Assembly (NCBI GenBank): GCA_016859345.1
Contig: CM029120.1
Span: 21,470,001 to 21,534,000, forward strand
Direction: 5' to 3'
Origin: Istiophorus platypterus
Taxonomy: Eukaryota; Chordata; Actinopteri; Istiophoriformes; Istiophoridae
DNA: 64,000 bases
Below, piece by piece: positions 23,407-37,857 of this stretch. The position numbers were made by a program, and so were the translations under genes. The notes under the pieces are model-generated. The model ran no database searches. It had not been told where the DNA came from and saw only the letters and a list, made by a program, of their open reading frames with translations. Each line of letters opens with the position of its first letter. The stretch's first letter is position 1.

Positions 23407-24800
23407 TCGCCTCCTCTACCAATGAATCAAAGGAAGGAAACAATGGTCCCAATTTTCCACTGGCATTGTCATATTTTTCCAAAAACTAAAAGTTATGCCA
23501 TCAGAATTTGAAATTTGAATAATTTGAAAGATGGCAGAGTCTTCAGGATCCTGATGGCTTGGGGGAAGAAGCTGTTGCAGACTGGCAGAAACGCAAAGAG
23601 ATGGTGGGAGGGGTTGGAGGGGTCAACTATAATTTTGTAGGCCTTTTGGACAAACTAGACTTTGTAGATGTCAGTCATGGCTCAGAATCACGTTATCTAA
23701 ACAGTGTTCTAGTTCACTTTAATTCAGCAATGCTTTGCAAATAATTTCAATTATATACATGAGATTGATTTATGTAAAATGCGTATGTACAAGCATGTAC
23801 TGTATGTGTCACAAGTGGAGAATTTAGAATCAATGAAGGGCTGAAGTGTTTATTTTTGTCACAAGAGGTCACTCAAGTATTTCATTCAGCGACCTCACTG
23901 GAAGTTTTTCACTGAAGAACAAACTTGAGGATTGAATGTATTTATCTTTATTAGTCATCATGAAATTGAAGAAAATTCAATTTAAATCAAGCCCAGGTGC
24001 CTGAGCTGGAATGTGCACAGAAGGCAACAGCAGAGTGATGAGAGCAGAGGAGTGTATTGTAGCTTTCAGTGACCTGGATGCTTTTCTCAGGTCTGCTGTG
24101 AAATATCACACTCTTGTCTTCCTTTGCTTGATTTGCATAATTATTTACTGACAGTCGTACGAATGCTTTTCTAATGGAATTTCGAATTTGAGTCACTTGA
24201 AATCTAACTCTTGTAAGAGATGTTAGTTTTATAATTTTGTTTATGATAATGACTGCTAAAGAATCACTCTCAAGTTATGCATTTGCTGGATTTCATTTTA
24301 TTTTTATTCTTTTGCTTCTACCTCTGTAAATATCCAGTCTCTAAGGTATATTACAGTCATAACACTTAACACATTACAATAGAGGATGTCGGCAACGTAA
24401 CTTAATACTGGCTAACAACACAAATAACCAATTACACTGCTTAAATTTCATTGCAGTTTTTTCCCCATTCTTCCCCCTCCAGAAGGAACCTAATTGTTTG
24501 TGTTTGTTGATTTGAAGTTAGATGAAAATGTACATTATAATTGCATGAAAATGAGTAATTCTGAACTTTGATTGAACTGCCTGGTGTCACATTCATTTTG
24601 TCCCTGTTACTATTGGACTGATCCTCTTTGGTCTGCACTGTAGACCTTCAGGACTAATTCATTGTCTTTGGAGGGCTGAATATGGCTAATTTTGTATTAT
24701 AGCACTCTGCACTCTGTTCACTCTGCATCCAACTCCCTTCATTGCACTACTCATCTTTTTGGAAGAATTAAATTCAAACCCCTGTTGCTGAAGGCTTGTT
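23407..24800 (+). other. Probable MOCS1 3' UTR
   Basis: Sequence after the MOCS1 stop codon is AT-rich and non-coding. An ATTAAA hexamer at 24767-24772 is one possible poly(A) signal, but no choice of 3' end can be made with confidence. The stretch includes a short repeat fragment at about 23,535-23,690. Confidence 0.3.
23535..23690. repeat. Degenerate teleost retroelement fragment
   Basis: Phrases such as AGGATCCTGATGGCTTGGGG and AAGAAGCTGTTGCAG match the conserved 3' region of an abundant fish LINE family that I recognise by memory only. The rest is strongly diverged. It may have been taken into the MOCS1 3' UTR. Confidence 0.4.
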
Positions 24801-26110
24801 TAGTATTTGTTTTTGCTTTTCAGACATAAATTATGCAGCACTTTCTTCTGTGATGTGTGCTGCATCTGAAAGTTGAGTATTCTGTGATTTCACAAGGTGT
24901 TAGAACTTTAAATATAAATTTCTCACACTGGGACTCTATCGCTGGTGCTGATCATGGGCTGATGATTGAATTGAAAAAGCCAACTTATGTTGAAAAAAAA
25001 CCCCCAGTAAGAATAGTGCTGCTTGCTCTCTGATTCCTTTGCTATAACCTGGGAGGAGGTGGTTGCCATTAAGGGGTTTAGAGTGCAGTAGGTACCAAGT
25101 TACCACGAAAATGGTCTAAAGCTGGAGCTAAACAACAAAAGAGCCCAGTTTTCAGCTTTTGTCTCAGGTGTAATAAAGTCAAAACAACTAGAGGTTAGAG
25201 GAGGTTGAGTTCTTCATTAATATCATATTGTTGAATATTTAAAAACACAATTGCTCTGGTTGCTAACCTGTAGCTATTTTGACAAGCTAAATGCACTGCC
25301 GGGTCTAAAATGTTGATGCTATACACTAGCTAACACATTGCTAGGTTAACTTAGCATTGCAATTCATCACAACTTTATATTGTACATTGGTGCTTTGTCT
25401 ATTAATTGATTATATTTATTGATAAATATTATGATTTTATTGTAATACCTTTAATGTAATTTGATCCACAGTTTATTCTTAACTGTGTGGCTAGGTGGCC
25501 CAAAGAGGGCACACTCCTTTATACTGTAATATTGTACAATATATAAATACAAATAACCATATTGTACTATTGCACAATATAGTTAAGGGTATTAAGGATA
25601 TTAGTCCCTGAAATCAACCCCAGACGAGGGCTGGCAGGTGAGCTAATCATCTTCAAAAATGGAAACACAAGGTTAACCTTATTGAGAAGACCCCACTGGA
25701 TCCAGAATGAATGTCTGTCAAATCTCCAACATAAAACTTTACCACGGTCTAACATCTTAATGTTATTTGCCTCAGGCACAGGAAAATGGAAGTTTGCTGT
25801 GTCAATAATGTTGAGTTAATTTGATTAAAAATTTATTTGTGAATATAGCCTACTACTCAATGTCCAAATATTTACAGACCTTAGTGCATGTTTGTAATAT
25901 ATCTTATGCATGTTACCTCTAGCCTCTAGCCAGAAAATACTTTGATCCATGGAAAAGAAAAATGTACTTAATCATAATAACAGTAGTTAGAACATTATAA
26001 CTTTTTTTTTTAATCATTCAATCATGTAGGTCATACCTATGTTCAGAGGCCCATAATAAACTCATAGTTATCAAACCTTATTTTACTCCTAAACTTTAAC
26101 AGAAAGGGAA
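24800..26110. other. Intergenic region between MOCS1 and DAAM2, no gene seen
   Basis: AT-rich sequence downstream of MOCS1. A 70-codon open frame on the - strand (25,779-25,567) resembles no family I know and is probably chance. No RNA gene was recognised. Confidence 0.6.
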
Positions 26111-26114
26111 TCCC

Positions 26115-27120
26115 AATACTAATACTGGGTAGAGCCTCCTTTTGGGTTTAAAACAACCTCAGCTCCCTGTGGCCTGGATTCCACAAGATGACGGAAACTT
26201 CTCTTTGAGGTTTTTTTGAGACTGAGTTGATGTGAGTGCATCACGTCATTTCTACATTTACACATTCATGCTGCAAATCTCATGTTCTACTAAACCCCAG
26301 ATATGTTCCGTTGGATTTACATCTATTCACTGGAGCAGCCACTGAAGTACCTTGAACTCACTCTGAACTGTTCATGAAACCAGTTTGAGACTTTTGCTTT
26401 GTGACATGGAGCATTATCCTCCTGGAAGTGGCCATTAGAAGAAGATGAACAGGGTCAGCGACAATATTCAGACAGACTGTGGCGGTCAAACCGGGACTGA
26501 TTGCTATTAAAGGGCCCAAAATGTGCCAAGGAAACCTTCCCCACCCCATTACACCACCAGCAGCCTGGACTGTCAACACAAGGCGGGTTGGGTCCATGGA
26601 TTCATGCTGCTGAGGCCAAATTCTGACCTGACCATCTGCTGCCTCAGCAGAAATCTCGGTCCATCAGACTGTCCAGTTTGGTTAATCTGTGCCCACTGCA
26701 GCTACACATTTCTCCTCTAGGCTGACAGGACTGGAACTCAACAAGGTCTTCTGCTGTTGTAGCTCATCCCCCTCAAGGTTTGACATTTTTTGTATTCTGA
26801 GATGTTTTCCTGCTCACCACAGTTGTAAAGAGTGGTTATCTGAGTACTTGTAGCCTTTCTCCTCTGACCTCTCTCAAAAACAAGGTGTTTCCACTCACAG
26901 AACTTCTGCTTATTGGATGTTTTGAGTAAAAACTCTGGAGTCAGTTGTTATTAAAAATTCTGGGATATCAGTAGTATTAGTTTCAATTATATTCCAACCA
27001 GCCTGTCTGGAACCAATACTATGTCACAGACAAAGTCACTGAGATCACATTTTTTTCCTCATTCTGATGTCTGATGTCTGATGTGAACATTGTGAAACTC
27101 CTGACTCTATCTTCACAATG
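26115..27120 (-). mobile_element. Degenerate Tc1/mariner-type transposon, second copy
   Basis: The - strand keeps a longer catalytic part of a Tc1-like transposase: a stretch beginning MDPTRLVLTVQAAGG, then MGWGRFPWHILGPLI and CLNIVADPVH (about 26,597-26,358). These correspond to the WGMFSWHTLGPLIP region of the family. The C-terminal HLVES-like region lies near 26,190 and the N-terminal region near 27,050. It is homologous to the copy in MOCS1 intron 7, in the same orientation, and is likewise broken by stops and frameshifts. Confidence 0.8.
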
Positions 27121-27859
27121 TGATAGATTTTACTGCCGTCGCATGTGTTTTTGTGTCTTGTTGGCACCTGTGAACAATTCTGATCAGTGAGTGAGAATGG
27201 TCAGAGGGAGGAACTACAGACATTACAGGTTATAGAACAGATATTAATTGTAATGTCTATTATAAGTACTACTGCTATTGAAACACGTTAATACTAATGT
27301 TGGAAATATGAATGATGCTTTTGTTATCAAACAGTTTATGCCCCTACACTTTATAATGCATTTTAATGAAGGGTGAGGTAAAACTACACCTCAACATTCT
27401 TGAGTGATCAGCTTTAATATTGTATCCACCTCTACTTATATGTCTGGTGGACAGAATATTAGAAACACCACTGTCAGTTCTGCTTCTTTTTGAAAGGCTT
27501 CATTGTTTTGTATCACTTTCTAACTTGATGCAAAAATGTTTGGTACATTTTACAATAAATGACCTAAACTAGTAAACTTTTATCACCTTTTTTTCAAAAT
27601 GATTTCAGTTGATGGACTAATCATTTAATTAACTAATAGTCTCAGCACAATTACAGATTACAGATCAAAGAATCCAACTTCAGAGTATGAGACATGTATC
27701 TCTTGTACTAAACAGCCTTAGAATGTATAATTTCTTTTCTCTTCTTCTTTATGCACATATCCCTGAGTCCCCTCTGTATCAGTACACCTACAGCACAAGC
27801 CAAACACCATCTCATCAACTGAGAGTGGAAAAAAGAGTAAACGATCACTTGTAAGGGAC

Positions 27860-30577
27860 AGATGTTTATTGTAACCCTACAAAAGACAGAGGGTGAGAAA
27901 AAAATACAAAAAAAAATAAAATTATAGAAATGAAAAAAAAAAAAAAAAGGTTCTCATTCTTATACAAGCCTGAAAACTATCCATCATACATGGACCACAG
28001 TTTAATTATTCATATTCATATTTTTAATATAACATTTTATTGTAATGCTGTGTGTACATACAAAATATAGCAAACTAAATAAGGCAAATAAATAGAGGTA
28101 CAATATACAGGAAAATGGAACATTCCACAATGTTTTAATCTTTTTTTTAATCTTATCTCAAACATCAAGAATGGTGTACAAAATGCTTTTTTCCAACTGT
28201 ACATCTTTCTGTGGAGGATACTTTTTCAAACCATAAAAATACTGACTCCTCACAATTATACAACCTCTAAAACTGGGTGCAACTTTTCTCAGGCAGTAAA
28301 AATTGTGTAACATGTGTGTTCCATATTGCAAGCAATTTTCTATTAAAGGCTATAGTTGACACATCATACTTTGTGCACCCCTTCTTAGGCATGCAGGTCA
28401 ATGCCAAGTGTAACGTGAAATGTGGTGGCGTCAGAGATCAACCCCCAACCCCGCCTTTCTTTTCACTCTAAAGTAGGTGACAGACAGGTAAGGATTTACA
28501 CCTCAGTACTCTCATGCGTAGGAGTTTCACCTCTTCGTGTGTACGTCCCACAAACCCCTGCCATCCAACAGACTATTGATGTGTTTCCAGCGGCCCAGCC
28601 GGAGTCCCCTACCTCACTTGCCCTTTTCCTGTCCTTCCTCTTCACAGCATGTTTTTTTGCACCCCTTTTGTTGCACCCTTATCATTTCAGAGGCATTTAA
28701 GCCCTCAACATGGCGCTGCAAATGGAAATGTCCCATAATAAAAGTGCATTGAACAAGCTACTAATTTTATTCCTCTGATTTCCATCTTTACACTCCAAAA
28801 TCAGCCAGTCAATGGCTAAATAAACATCCAAACATGTAACACAAACATGTAATAATACTGACAATGTTGCAATACCCCTCAGTAAATAGTCTGCACTATG
28901 GGTTAAAGCTCTGGATTAAGAGTTTAAAGGGTCTGCCAAAGTCTGATATGGTAACTCTGATTAACTCAAAAGACAAAGGAGCAGAGGTTAAAAAATAGAA
29001 TATCTTAAATATACATGAGATGCTGGTTAAAGAATAAGCAATCATGCCAATTCCCCCTTAGAACTTTAGGGGCCTCTCTCATTTTTAAAGTGTCTGAAAG
29101 TTTGAATCTATTTGGATTACCAGTTACGTCTCTAAAGTGTGTGACATGGGAACTCAAAGATCCTCAATGCACTGTCTCACATTGTCTTTTCAACCTCATA
29201 ACAGCTTCTCTCTGCTTCAGTCTGAGGAAAATTTTAAATAATTACCCCTGAATGGATGTGCTATGTCTCTGAAGTAAGGTCATAAAGAAATTAAAGCTTT
29301 AGGAGAGAATAAAATGGAATTTCCTCTGTACAGGTGATAGGTAAAAGCTCTCTGATGAGATGCCAGTCACACTAAAGTTCATATTGTGAAGTTATTTCGG
29401 AGACTTTGGTGAATCATTGTGCCTAGAGCTGGGGTCAAATGCCACATCATGGAGTCATGTAGGAGAGCTGCTTTGTAACTGCTAGTGACGTCAGGTGTGA
29501 CACAAAGTGAACTATGAGAAGCCACAAGATGGCATCAGTTAGTCTAATTCCAACTCAGCCTCATTTCATGCAAATAATGTGCATGTTTTGGAAAGACATG
29601 AGTGCTGAAACAAAACAGGAGTGGTGCATGTGTGAAAATGGGGTCAGAGGCACTTAAAGGTAAAATTTATAATGTGTTTAAGAACAGAAAATCTGGGAGA
29701 ATGAATGGAAAAGAAGTAACTGGAGATACATAAGTATAAATACATCCGGTAATGGGTGATGAGTGTCTAAAACTCCATTACGAAATAATAGAAATTAAAA
29801 AACACAGATGTTCAATAACAAAGTTCATTTGGCAACGTCTTAGTCCTGCGTTTTGTAACATTTCTGAAAATGTATCATGTGCTCAGTGCATCAAGTGTAT
29901 TGGGAAAATTTCTGTTTTGAGATGGTGGTGGATGGGGAAAAGAACTGTAATATGAATCCTCTCTGTTTACTCTAATTGTTTATAGACTGTGAGAAGAAAT
30001 ATAAATTTATTTTCTTTTCCTTTTAAAAAACTGAACCAGGGGATTTTGTGCAAATCCCAGCCATTCTAAATGAATCTAAATGCTATGAGGCTACATACCA
30101 AAACAGGAAGCAGCAAGGAAAAGGTAATCGTGTATGTGGATGGAATGACTAAAATCAGTTATCTAAGAAAAAAAAGAATGATTACCAGGATATTTCATAT
30201 GAACTTTATGTGTAGTTTGCCCTCTACCTGCAAACATGAAGATGTAGGTTAGTATGTGGTGCATGCTCTCAGTTTTAAACTGATCCTTCCTTTCATTTGA
30301 TGTCCCAGAATGGAGTGTGAACCTATCAGCTCACTTATCCTCCCAAGCACCAAGAGCAAAAGACATCCAACCAACAACGGGGACCCCCCCCCATGGGTTA
30401 GAGGCTTCTGTGTGGGGACACTCCCAGCCCTTCTCTGTAGCTAGCTACTGTATGTCTATCTTCAAGAAGATTTAAATGTTTTACAGAGGTAACCACATAC
30501 ATTCCAGCCTTTTCATGTCTACTGTTCAAGTCTTAGAAATGCGCAAATATATATATATATACACATATATATATATA

Positions 30578-30667
<90 letters not shown>

Positions 30668-32743
30668 TTACATTGAATACATAGGAAAATGAGCTAAATT
30701 GGTGGTAGCATTTGGGGCTGACTCTTGCTTGTCCTCAGAGTTTTTGTATTAATGAATAGATCATAGAAACAGGGTCTCACCGTATGTAAACAATCATTTG
30801 AAAGATGCTGTAAGGAAAGATGGAAGTAAGGACTGATTCCTCAGGCCTGTGTCATCCTGTTACTGTCCTGTCAATGTGCACCATTAAAGAAACCTAAACG
30901 TCTTTATCAAGCCACAATAAGAAATTTCTACATGATAGAAGTGCTTTGTTGTACCTTGACTTTGCATCAACAGACTTAATACATCTGGTGGTCTGACATT
31001 ACAATGTCAGTATCAGTATCATGAAATACAGTATCATGAATCTTGTTAACAAGAGTCATCAAGCACTAGTTTAACTTGAGGTGTGGGTAAAAATCCTCAG
31101 GTGGACTGATGGCTTTGTCCAGAGACCACATGTTTTAGCACCAGTGAAACAGACCCCAGAGATACTATGGATGAGTCATTACGGGTGCAAAAAGAACTGC
31201 TAGCAAGTATCCTTTTGGAACCTATTGAGAGTCCCTGTGGCCTGCATGTTATGGCAGCCAATAGAGCAGAGTACACAGTCCACATTCAGATGTGAATCAG
31301 GCAACTGACAGCTGAGCAGTGAGAGAACTAATTGCAAATTCTGCCTTTAAGATTAAAATATGAAAACCCTTGGTTATCTTCGTTATAGAAAACAATTTAG
31401 TTCAGAGAGTACTTTTTCCAGAGGACATGGTAGGTCAGCTTGTGGAAACCTAGGAGTGTAAAGTTTGTCAGAAAAGCTACAGTGCAAACAAGACATATAG
31501 GTGTGAAAAGGACAAGCAGTTATCTTTTTTACATAAAGCGCAAAATGTATAGAAATTCACTTCAACAGCAATGTGAACTTGCAACACCAACAAATAATGC
31601 ATTGCGTGTACAAAACCCCAAAATACCTTGAAAACATAAAAAACCTCTACATCTTTGCAATTAGCTTGTCTGCATCTAAATATAAATATATACCAAGGCC
31701 TAATTGCAGTATGTTTTGTATTAATACATTTACATTTGTTTTCTTTTTGCTTTGGCACTGGTTAATGCCAGAGCAATGTTGAAATCACTGAAGAGTTTAG
31801 GTGAGGCTTGACTCTTGTGACACAGTCCTCATATTTCAGGTAGATCAAGCTGAGAAGTTGATTTTCCTTGATGAGAGTTGTATCCTCTGACGCTGCAGCT
31901 GGGGACGTACATACATCCTGCTTGGGAATGCTGTGTGCTGGAGGAGACCATTGGGTTGGATCCACTGCTTTGAAGCGATAACCCCACCAGCATCTATCCT
32001 TCCTCCACTCTTTCAGAAGCCTACAAAGCATTCTGGGATTTGGTGACTCCATGTCTGTCTTTGTATTAAAGAAAGTTCATGGATATCCATGCATTCTGTG
32101 GCTGAAAACTCTCCTTTCTGGGGGACACTTGAAACAGCCATGACTTCCGAGGTTATGGCTTAGTTCCCCCTTTCCACCTTCTTTTTCTGTTTTTTTTTCT
32201 GCCTTGAGTAGTTTCATAGTCCTTTTTCCAAACTTTTCTCTTGGTCTCACATCTATATACAGTGTGACTGGCTGATTCCATTGTCCTGTGTGTTTAAGAA
32301 CCAGGTAGCAAAAAGATGGGGCTGCTCAAGCACCAAAGACCTTACTGCGAAACACCAAAGGGTTTGTAAGGAAAAAAAGAGCAGTTAGAAACATAGTTAA
32401 AGACTGCCAGAAGCTTGAGCACAGTGTTAAAAGGATATGGTCAAAAGACATGGGATAATGTGTCACAGTGGTCTGTCCATCCATCCATCCAAACTGTCCT
32501 TTGTCCATTTCAGGACACAACTTCCAGGACTAACATGGTGGAAATAGCTTTACAAGACCAATCAAAGGAGAATGCTGCATCCTTCCAAATGGCTGTCCAT
32601 GTCACTACATGTCCAGTCAAGCCATTATTTAAATCCTCTCCAATGTCAATGGTCACTGTTCAAGGACCTGGACTAAAGGTGCTAAGAGATCTACAACACG
32701 GCAGAATTTCAATGTCTAGTTCTTCCCCCCTCCTTTTCCCGGC
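27860..32743 (-). other. Probable DAAM2 3' UTR and downstream sequence
   Basis: Sequence downstream of the DAAM2 stop codon holds no recognisable coding exons. Human DAAM2 has a 3' UTR of several kb, so much of this may be UTR. A TTTATT on the + strand (AATAAA on -) at about 27,867-27,872, in a stretch rich in similar hexamers, is a possible polyadenylation signal. The exact end is not resolved. A TA microsatellite interrupts it at 30,546-30,664. Confidence 0.35.
30546..30664. repeat. TA-rich microsatellite with CA interruptions
   Basis: About 120 bp of alternating TA units broken by short CACA segments. It is a self-complementary simple repeat in the region downstream of the DAAM2 stop. Confidence 0.95.
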
Positions 32744-32956
32744 CTAGTAGTTGACCTTTGTGACGGCTCGTTCACGGCCACCACCCTCCACCAGCTGGTT
32801 TACGGAGCGCTTGCGGTTACGCTTGAACTTGTTCAGGTCCTTGTCAAAGACCTCACCAGAACGTAACGCTGAAACCAGGTCGTCGAATTCGCCACCAACC
32901 TCATCTGAGGCTCCGCTCTTCTTGGCCCGCCGTTCCCGCTCTCTCTGCTCTTTGAG
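32744..32956 (-). CDS. DAAM2: DAAM2 last coding exon (DAD and C-terminus)
   Basis: Acceptor TTTGCAG, then LKEQRERERRAKK, GEFDDLVSALRSGEVFDKDL and the basic KRNRKR, ending RERAVTKVNY and TAG at 32746-32744. The hydrophobic VSAL core and basic cluster form the diaphanous autoregulatory domain, which folds back on the N-terminal armadillo region. The final KVNY resembles the human DAAM2 end (RLNY) more than DAAM1 (KLNF). Confidence 0.95.
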   Translation of the reverse strand, partial: LKEQRERERRAKKSGASDEVGGEFDDLVSALRSGEVFDKDLNKFKRNRKRSVNQLVEGGGRERAVTKVNY

Positions 32957-33524
32957 CTGCAAAGGGTTAACGCATGTCACACATTTCAGTTTTAGACTTT
33001 TGAAGCAGAAAGTATAAAGGAAAATATAGCAATTACTGTAATGATCATGTGACCACATGATAAAGCAAAGTAAGAATGTCGTATATGTGTGTCTCACCAT
33101 GGCCTCCATTCGTGCCCTCCTCTCCTCCTCATCCTTGCGTCGCTGCATGTTCTCCAGGTCGTGCCGTGCTTCGCTAAATGACTGCAAGAAGGTGTCAAAG
33201 ATCCCGAAGAACTCATCAGGCTGCATCCTCACTTCGTCCTCCCCAAAGTGCTTCAGAGACTTGGCAAACTACATAGAAAAAAACATGTATTTAACTTTTA
33301 TATTTTGATGGGAATTGAACAAAAAAAATTGGCCTCTACACACCTGTTGGTAGATAAACATGGACATGGCTGATGTACCAAAACCTTTAATATGTGCATT
33401 TCACTCTGTGTATTGCCTGTCCTAGCTCAGATGTCTCACAGTGAGTAGCACATGTGAGCCTGCTTATGCATGCCTTTGCTCAAAATCATATGCTGGTATG
33501 CATGCTTGATGTTTTCAAAAACTG

Positions 33525-33603
<79 letters not shown>

Positions 33604-36600
33604 ATTACACACACATGGTGGGATAATGACTGTATGATCCGACCACCGTATGTCCACCCTGTTTTGTTCAAGATGGTCAGTACACTGTGCCAGGCCGATG
33701 ACTGCAGCCAAACCTTCTCTACATTCCTACACACACAGCTTTGTACTGAAGTATACAGCAGAACACACAGTACAACAGAATATCCTTAAACATCACGTGA
33801 TACTTGAAGTACATTATTGTTTCCACATAAAGGTCAGAGTTAGATCTCCCTAAAGATTGTAGGGACTCATTGTCTTCTTAAAAGATATAAGCAAGACATT
33901 ATGGGAGCTTTTCAATTCAATACGAGTGACTGCTTAAGTCTGTCAAAATTTGAGTACAAATAATTTCTTCCTTTTTTAAAGTACATAATTAGTCCTGATT
34001 ATAGTGGTTTCAGGGAATGAATATGTCACCTGCAGTCTCTCATGTTGACATTACACAGCTTCACTAAATATTTCTAAAAGAGGTAACAGCTTTTCAGCTT
34101 CTCTTATTTTCAAGTTGAAAAATGAAAGCACTGTTGGAAGATACATTTACATCCTTTAGAGACGATAACAACACAGTGTAAAAATACTCAGTTACAATCA
34201 AAAGGCCCTTCTTTGAAAAGTTTTAAAAGTAGAAATTTGGTAAAATTATATAGGTATTATCAGCAAAATGAATTAAAAAATGTATTTAAAGCTGCATACA
34301 TCTTTTGGCTACTTGGATGTAAGAGAACAAGCTGAAAAACATTGACATATTATCACTTAATAAAGCTGGTATGATGAACATTAAGCAAACGCCTGCCTAT
34401 CCAAACATCCAGCAGATCCAGAACAACATTAGTATTCATGTACCATGTGATGGATTTAAGTCCAAATTGAATTCTTCTTTTACTGTAGCTTTTTTTTTGT
34501 CATTGTCAAACACGACCATGTTTACCAGCTGGTCATCAACTATGTCTACCGTTCGGTGCTGTGCAGCTATTTCACAAGGGTTTACCGGAGCTTTGTTGCT
34601 GAAAAGGACGCTGATGAGAGCAGTAGGAGAAAAAGCAGTAAAGTTGTGGACCGTAGGACCAAAACAACGAGCTCAATGGTGCTAAAGAATGCCGTAGATC
34701 TGAGGGGACCTGCGGTAATTCTCTATGGGCTAACCATCATGAGCAAAACATGTAAAAAGATTACATGATTATATGATTCTACACAGGACAAGTATAAAAT
34801 AGAAACATTCGAGTGAAGGAACTCAAATTTGTACTTACAGTGAGTACACTACTTGACTACAAGTACTTGTACTTAGACCCTCGTTGTATAAAGTAAACAA
34901 TAATTCAAATGAAAACATGGCCTGACATTGAACTTAATTCACTTGTGCATTTCTTTCCTAATAGTGCTGGCAGCTTCTTAAGGTTCATATTTATTTTGGA
35001 TGTTGCACATTATAAGGCTTTGATTGGTCACATGTAACAGTGGGGTCTCATAAAAGGCACAGGGGGACTTTCAGTAGAGTTCAAGAAAAATATCACTGTC
35101 ACCCTGAAAATCCTGCTGAATCTCAAAACAAAACAGTTTCCAGTTAGAAAGCAGCAGTCTCCACTTAACTCTACTACTATTCTACTATTCTGTTGGAGTA
35201 AACTGTATCATTCTACATAATGGGAAGATAGTACACTGTACGTGGTCCTAGAGTTGTGATATAAAGGAGTTGGGCCTCGCTCTTTTCTGAGGTTTCAGAA
35301 CCATTCTGTCATTATGGGCTGGTCACCATTGCAACCCCCATCATCATACCTCCCTCTCCTGTAATCATGTGTCTGGTAAAATCTGTTTCCTGTCGGCTCT
35401 GTGCTAAATGAGTAAAAACACACACACGCGCGCACACACACAGACACACACACACACACAAACATAAACAAACATAGACACACATATACACACATACACA
35501 CATAACAAAAATCACACAGATTTAGCTCATCTCATACAGATACACACAAACACTACAGCACTCTGTGAGAGGCTAACTATCTTTTTGTATTCTTGAGTTT
35601 AGTCTTTAATGTGCCCCTAGTGTTTGAGTTAAGAATTTCTCATATTTCTTGATGAGGTAAGACATTGTCAGATGCTATTTAAGGTGAAAAAACCCCACAG
35701 ATTCTGACTTGCTTGGCACTTTTCCCTCAACCACTGCTTAAATATTATTACTTATTATACAGAGATACTGTGTCTGCTCTGAGAGTGAAATCTTGCTATG
35801 CAAATGCACTTTAAGGAAACATTATTAACTAAACGCTGTCTATTTACAAACGATACAAAGCACATAAATTTTTAACCTGCACAAAAGACAGACAGTGGAA
35901 ATACAGGGAGATGCTCAGACAATCCATGTGGTCTTTTCATTACTTCTAAATTTATGTCATCCCTTACTATGCATGGACACTTATCCAGTGAAGACCTGAG
36001 GAAATGAGCCAAGCTTGACTTTCAGTAGTTCTCCACCATGGAACTGATTACAATCCATGAGGTGGTACGTTCAACAAAAGTGGGCAGTTGGGAAAAATGT
36101 TCTGGGAATTGCTGCTCCGCTACAAATGGAAACGAACAAAATATTGCATTTGTTGAGAGACTGCAGCAAAATCATTTTTTTGCACAGCTCTGGTCAGATG
36201 CTGCTGTACAAAAGGATCAAAATGTATTTCATTTTTAGCTGTGTAACATGGCTTTGACCTTCCTGCAGATGGAGACTCCATTTGTTGGTTACATTGTTAA
36301 AAATCAAATACTCCATTGGTGTGAAAACCCAACTAGAACTTTCCTACAACTCATACATACTTTACACTTCCACAAACTATTTCCCAAAGCAAACCACAGC
36401 AATTTTGAATTTTACTATGCTAGAAAGAGAGAACTTGGAATGGCAGTGTCTGTCATTGAGATTTTCATATTTTATACAGGCATTCATGGTTCCCAGATGT
36501 TGAATCCTATTGCCTTTGATAATCCCTTTCTCCAGTGCAAAAATAAGGCTGGCATTTTTGGTTCAGAGGGAAATCTCTACACAAGTAACAGTGTAAAACA

Positions 36601-37557
36601 TGTCCCTTTTGTGATAAATCGTATAACTTGGGTGATTTTTTGATTTTTGTAATTTAGAACATAGAACACCTTGGTTTATGACCAAATACCTGCAAAACTA
36701 ATGACATTCCAGTCGGCCTCAGCTGTATGATTTATTTTGTACTATAGGAAATGTTAGCATGCTAACATGCAAAAGTACAGTGTTGCACATGGTACATTAT
36801 TATATTAACATGTTAATTTTACCAGTGGTTATATTAACATGCTGATACTTGCATATATCTTTTCTGCTTTCTGAAACAATGTATCAGTTGGTAATATTAT
36901 TTCATTTTCTAGTTCTTGAAGAAATATAAAATAATAACTAATGTCAGAAACTGCCTTTTAGCCAAACTTACATCCATGCTGTGTGATAAATTCAGCCTCA
37001 CTCAATCTGCAATAACAAATGCATCATCCTGCAATAATAAAATAATTTTGAAAATAATAAAAGCAGTTGTGGCTTAACTTTGTCTCTAAAGGATGAGTCT
37101 CTCACTGTACAGAAAGGAAATCTGCCTGTGAGGTGGGAAAACCCTTTTAAGAAATCGTTAAAGACGACAACTCATGGCATTATTTGAAATATACATAATT
37201 TGAAGCAAATGGGCTACAATGTGCAAATGTGGGATCTTGAAGCACGCCCTGCTCTTTTTTTGTTTGAAACACGGCTTCTTTTTCTTGGATATAAACAAAA
37301 TCTTATATTGTCTGGGAACTTGTTGATGTGAGGGTGTATGGATGTGTTTGGTATAAACCCAACGATTCTCTCAGGAGAAAAAAAAAAATCCCTCCTAGCC
37401 TCTGGAAACCTCTGTTCCACTAACCCACATGACCATGGACAACTGTCATCCTTTGTAATGTATGTAGTAGTGTCTAGTGAGGGTGTGTTTGTGTCTTACT
37501 TGGAGACACATACACCCCCCACCATACACACTCACACACGCACGAGCACACACACAC

Positions 37558-37601
<44 letters not shown>

Positions 37602-37809
37602 AAACACACACACACACACACACACACTTGTTGCCATGGAACTTTATTGAGTCTCAGTGGACTGTTTGCTCGGTTTAGTCATCCTCTCTCTCCGGAAGAC
37701 CACAACGTCGCACCCCCACACTTCCATATTTGTATTACACTGGAAACTAACAGAGCGTCAAAAAGCCTTGACAAGCACTGAGTTAATGCGTCAGACTGCA
37801 TTTATCAAC

Positions 37810-37857
<48 letters not shown>

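Noticed and set aside
31762..32052. 96-codon - strand frame downstream of the DAAM2 stop
   Set aside because: No family resemblance; most likely chance within the 3' UTR.
33526..33604. Regular repeat that could be mistaken for an array
   Set aside because: Simple CA dinucleotide repeat with no spacer structure; not CRISPR.
36248..36643. 131-codon open frame on the + strand in a DAAM2 intron
   Set aside because: No recognisable domain, AT-driven codon use, and no supporting splice or promoter context.
37338..37781. 147-codon frame rich in Thr-His
   Set aside because: Translation of a CA microsatellite.
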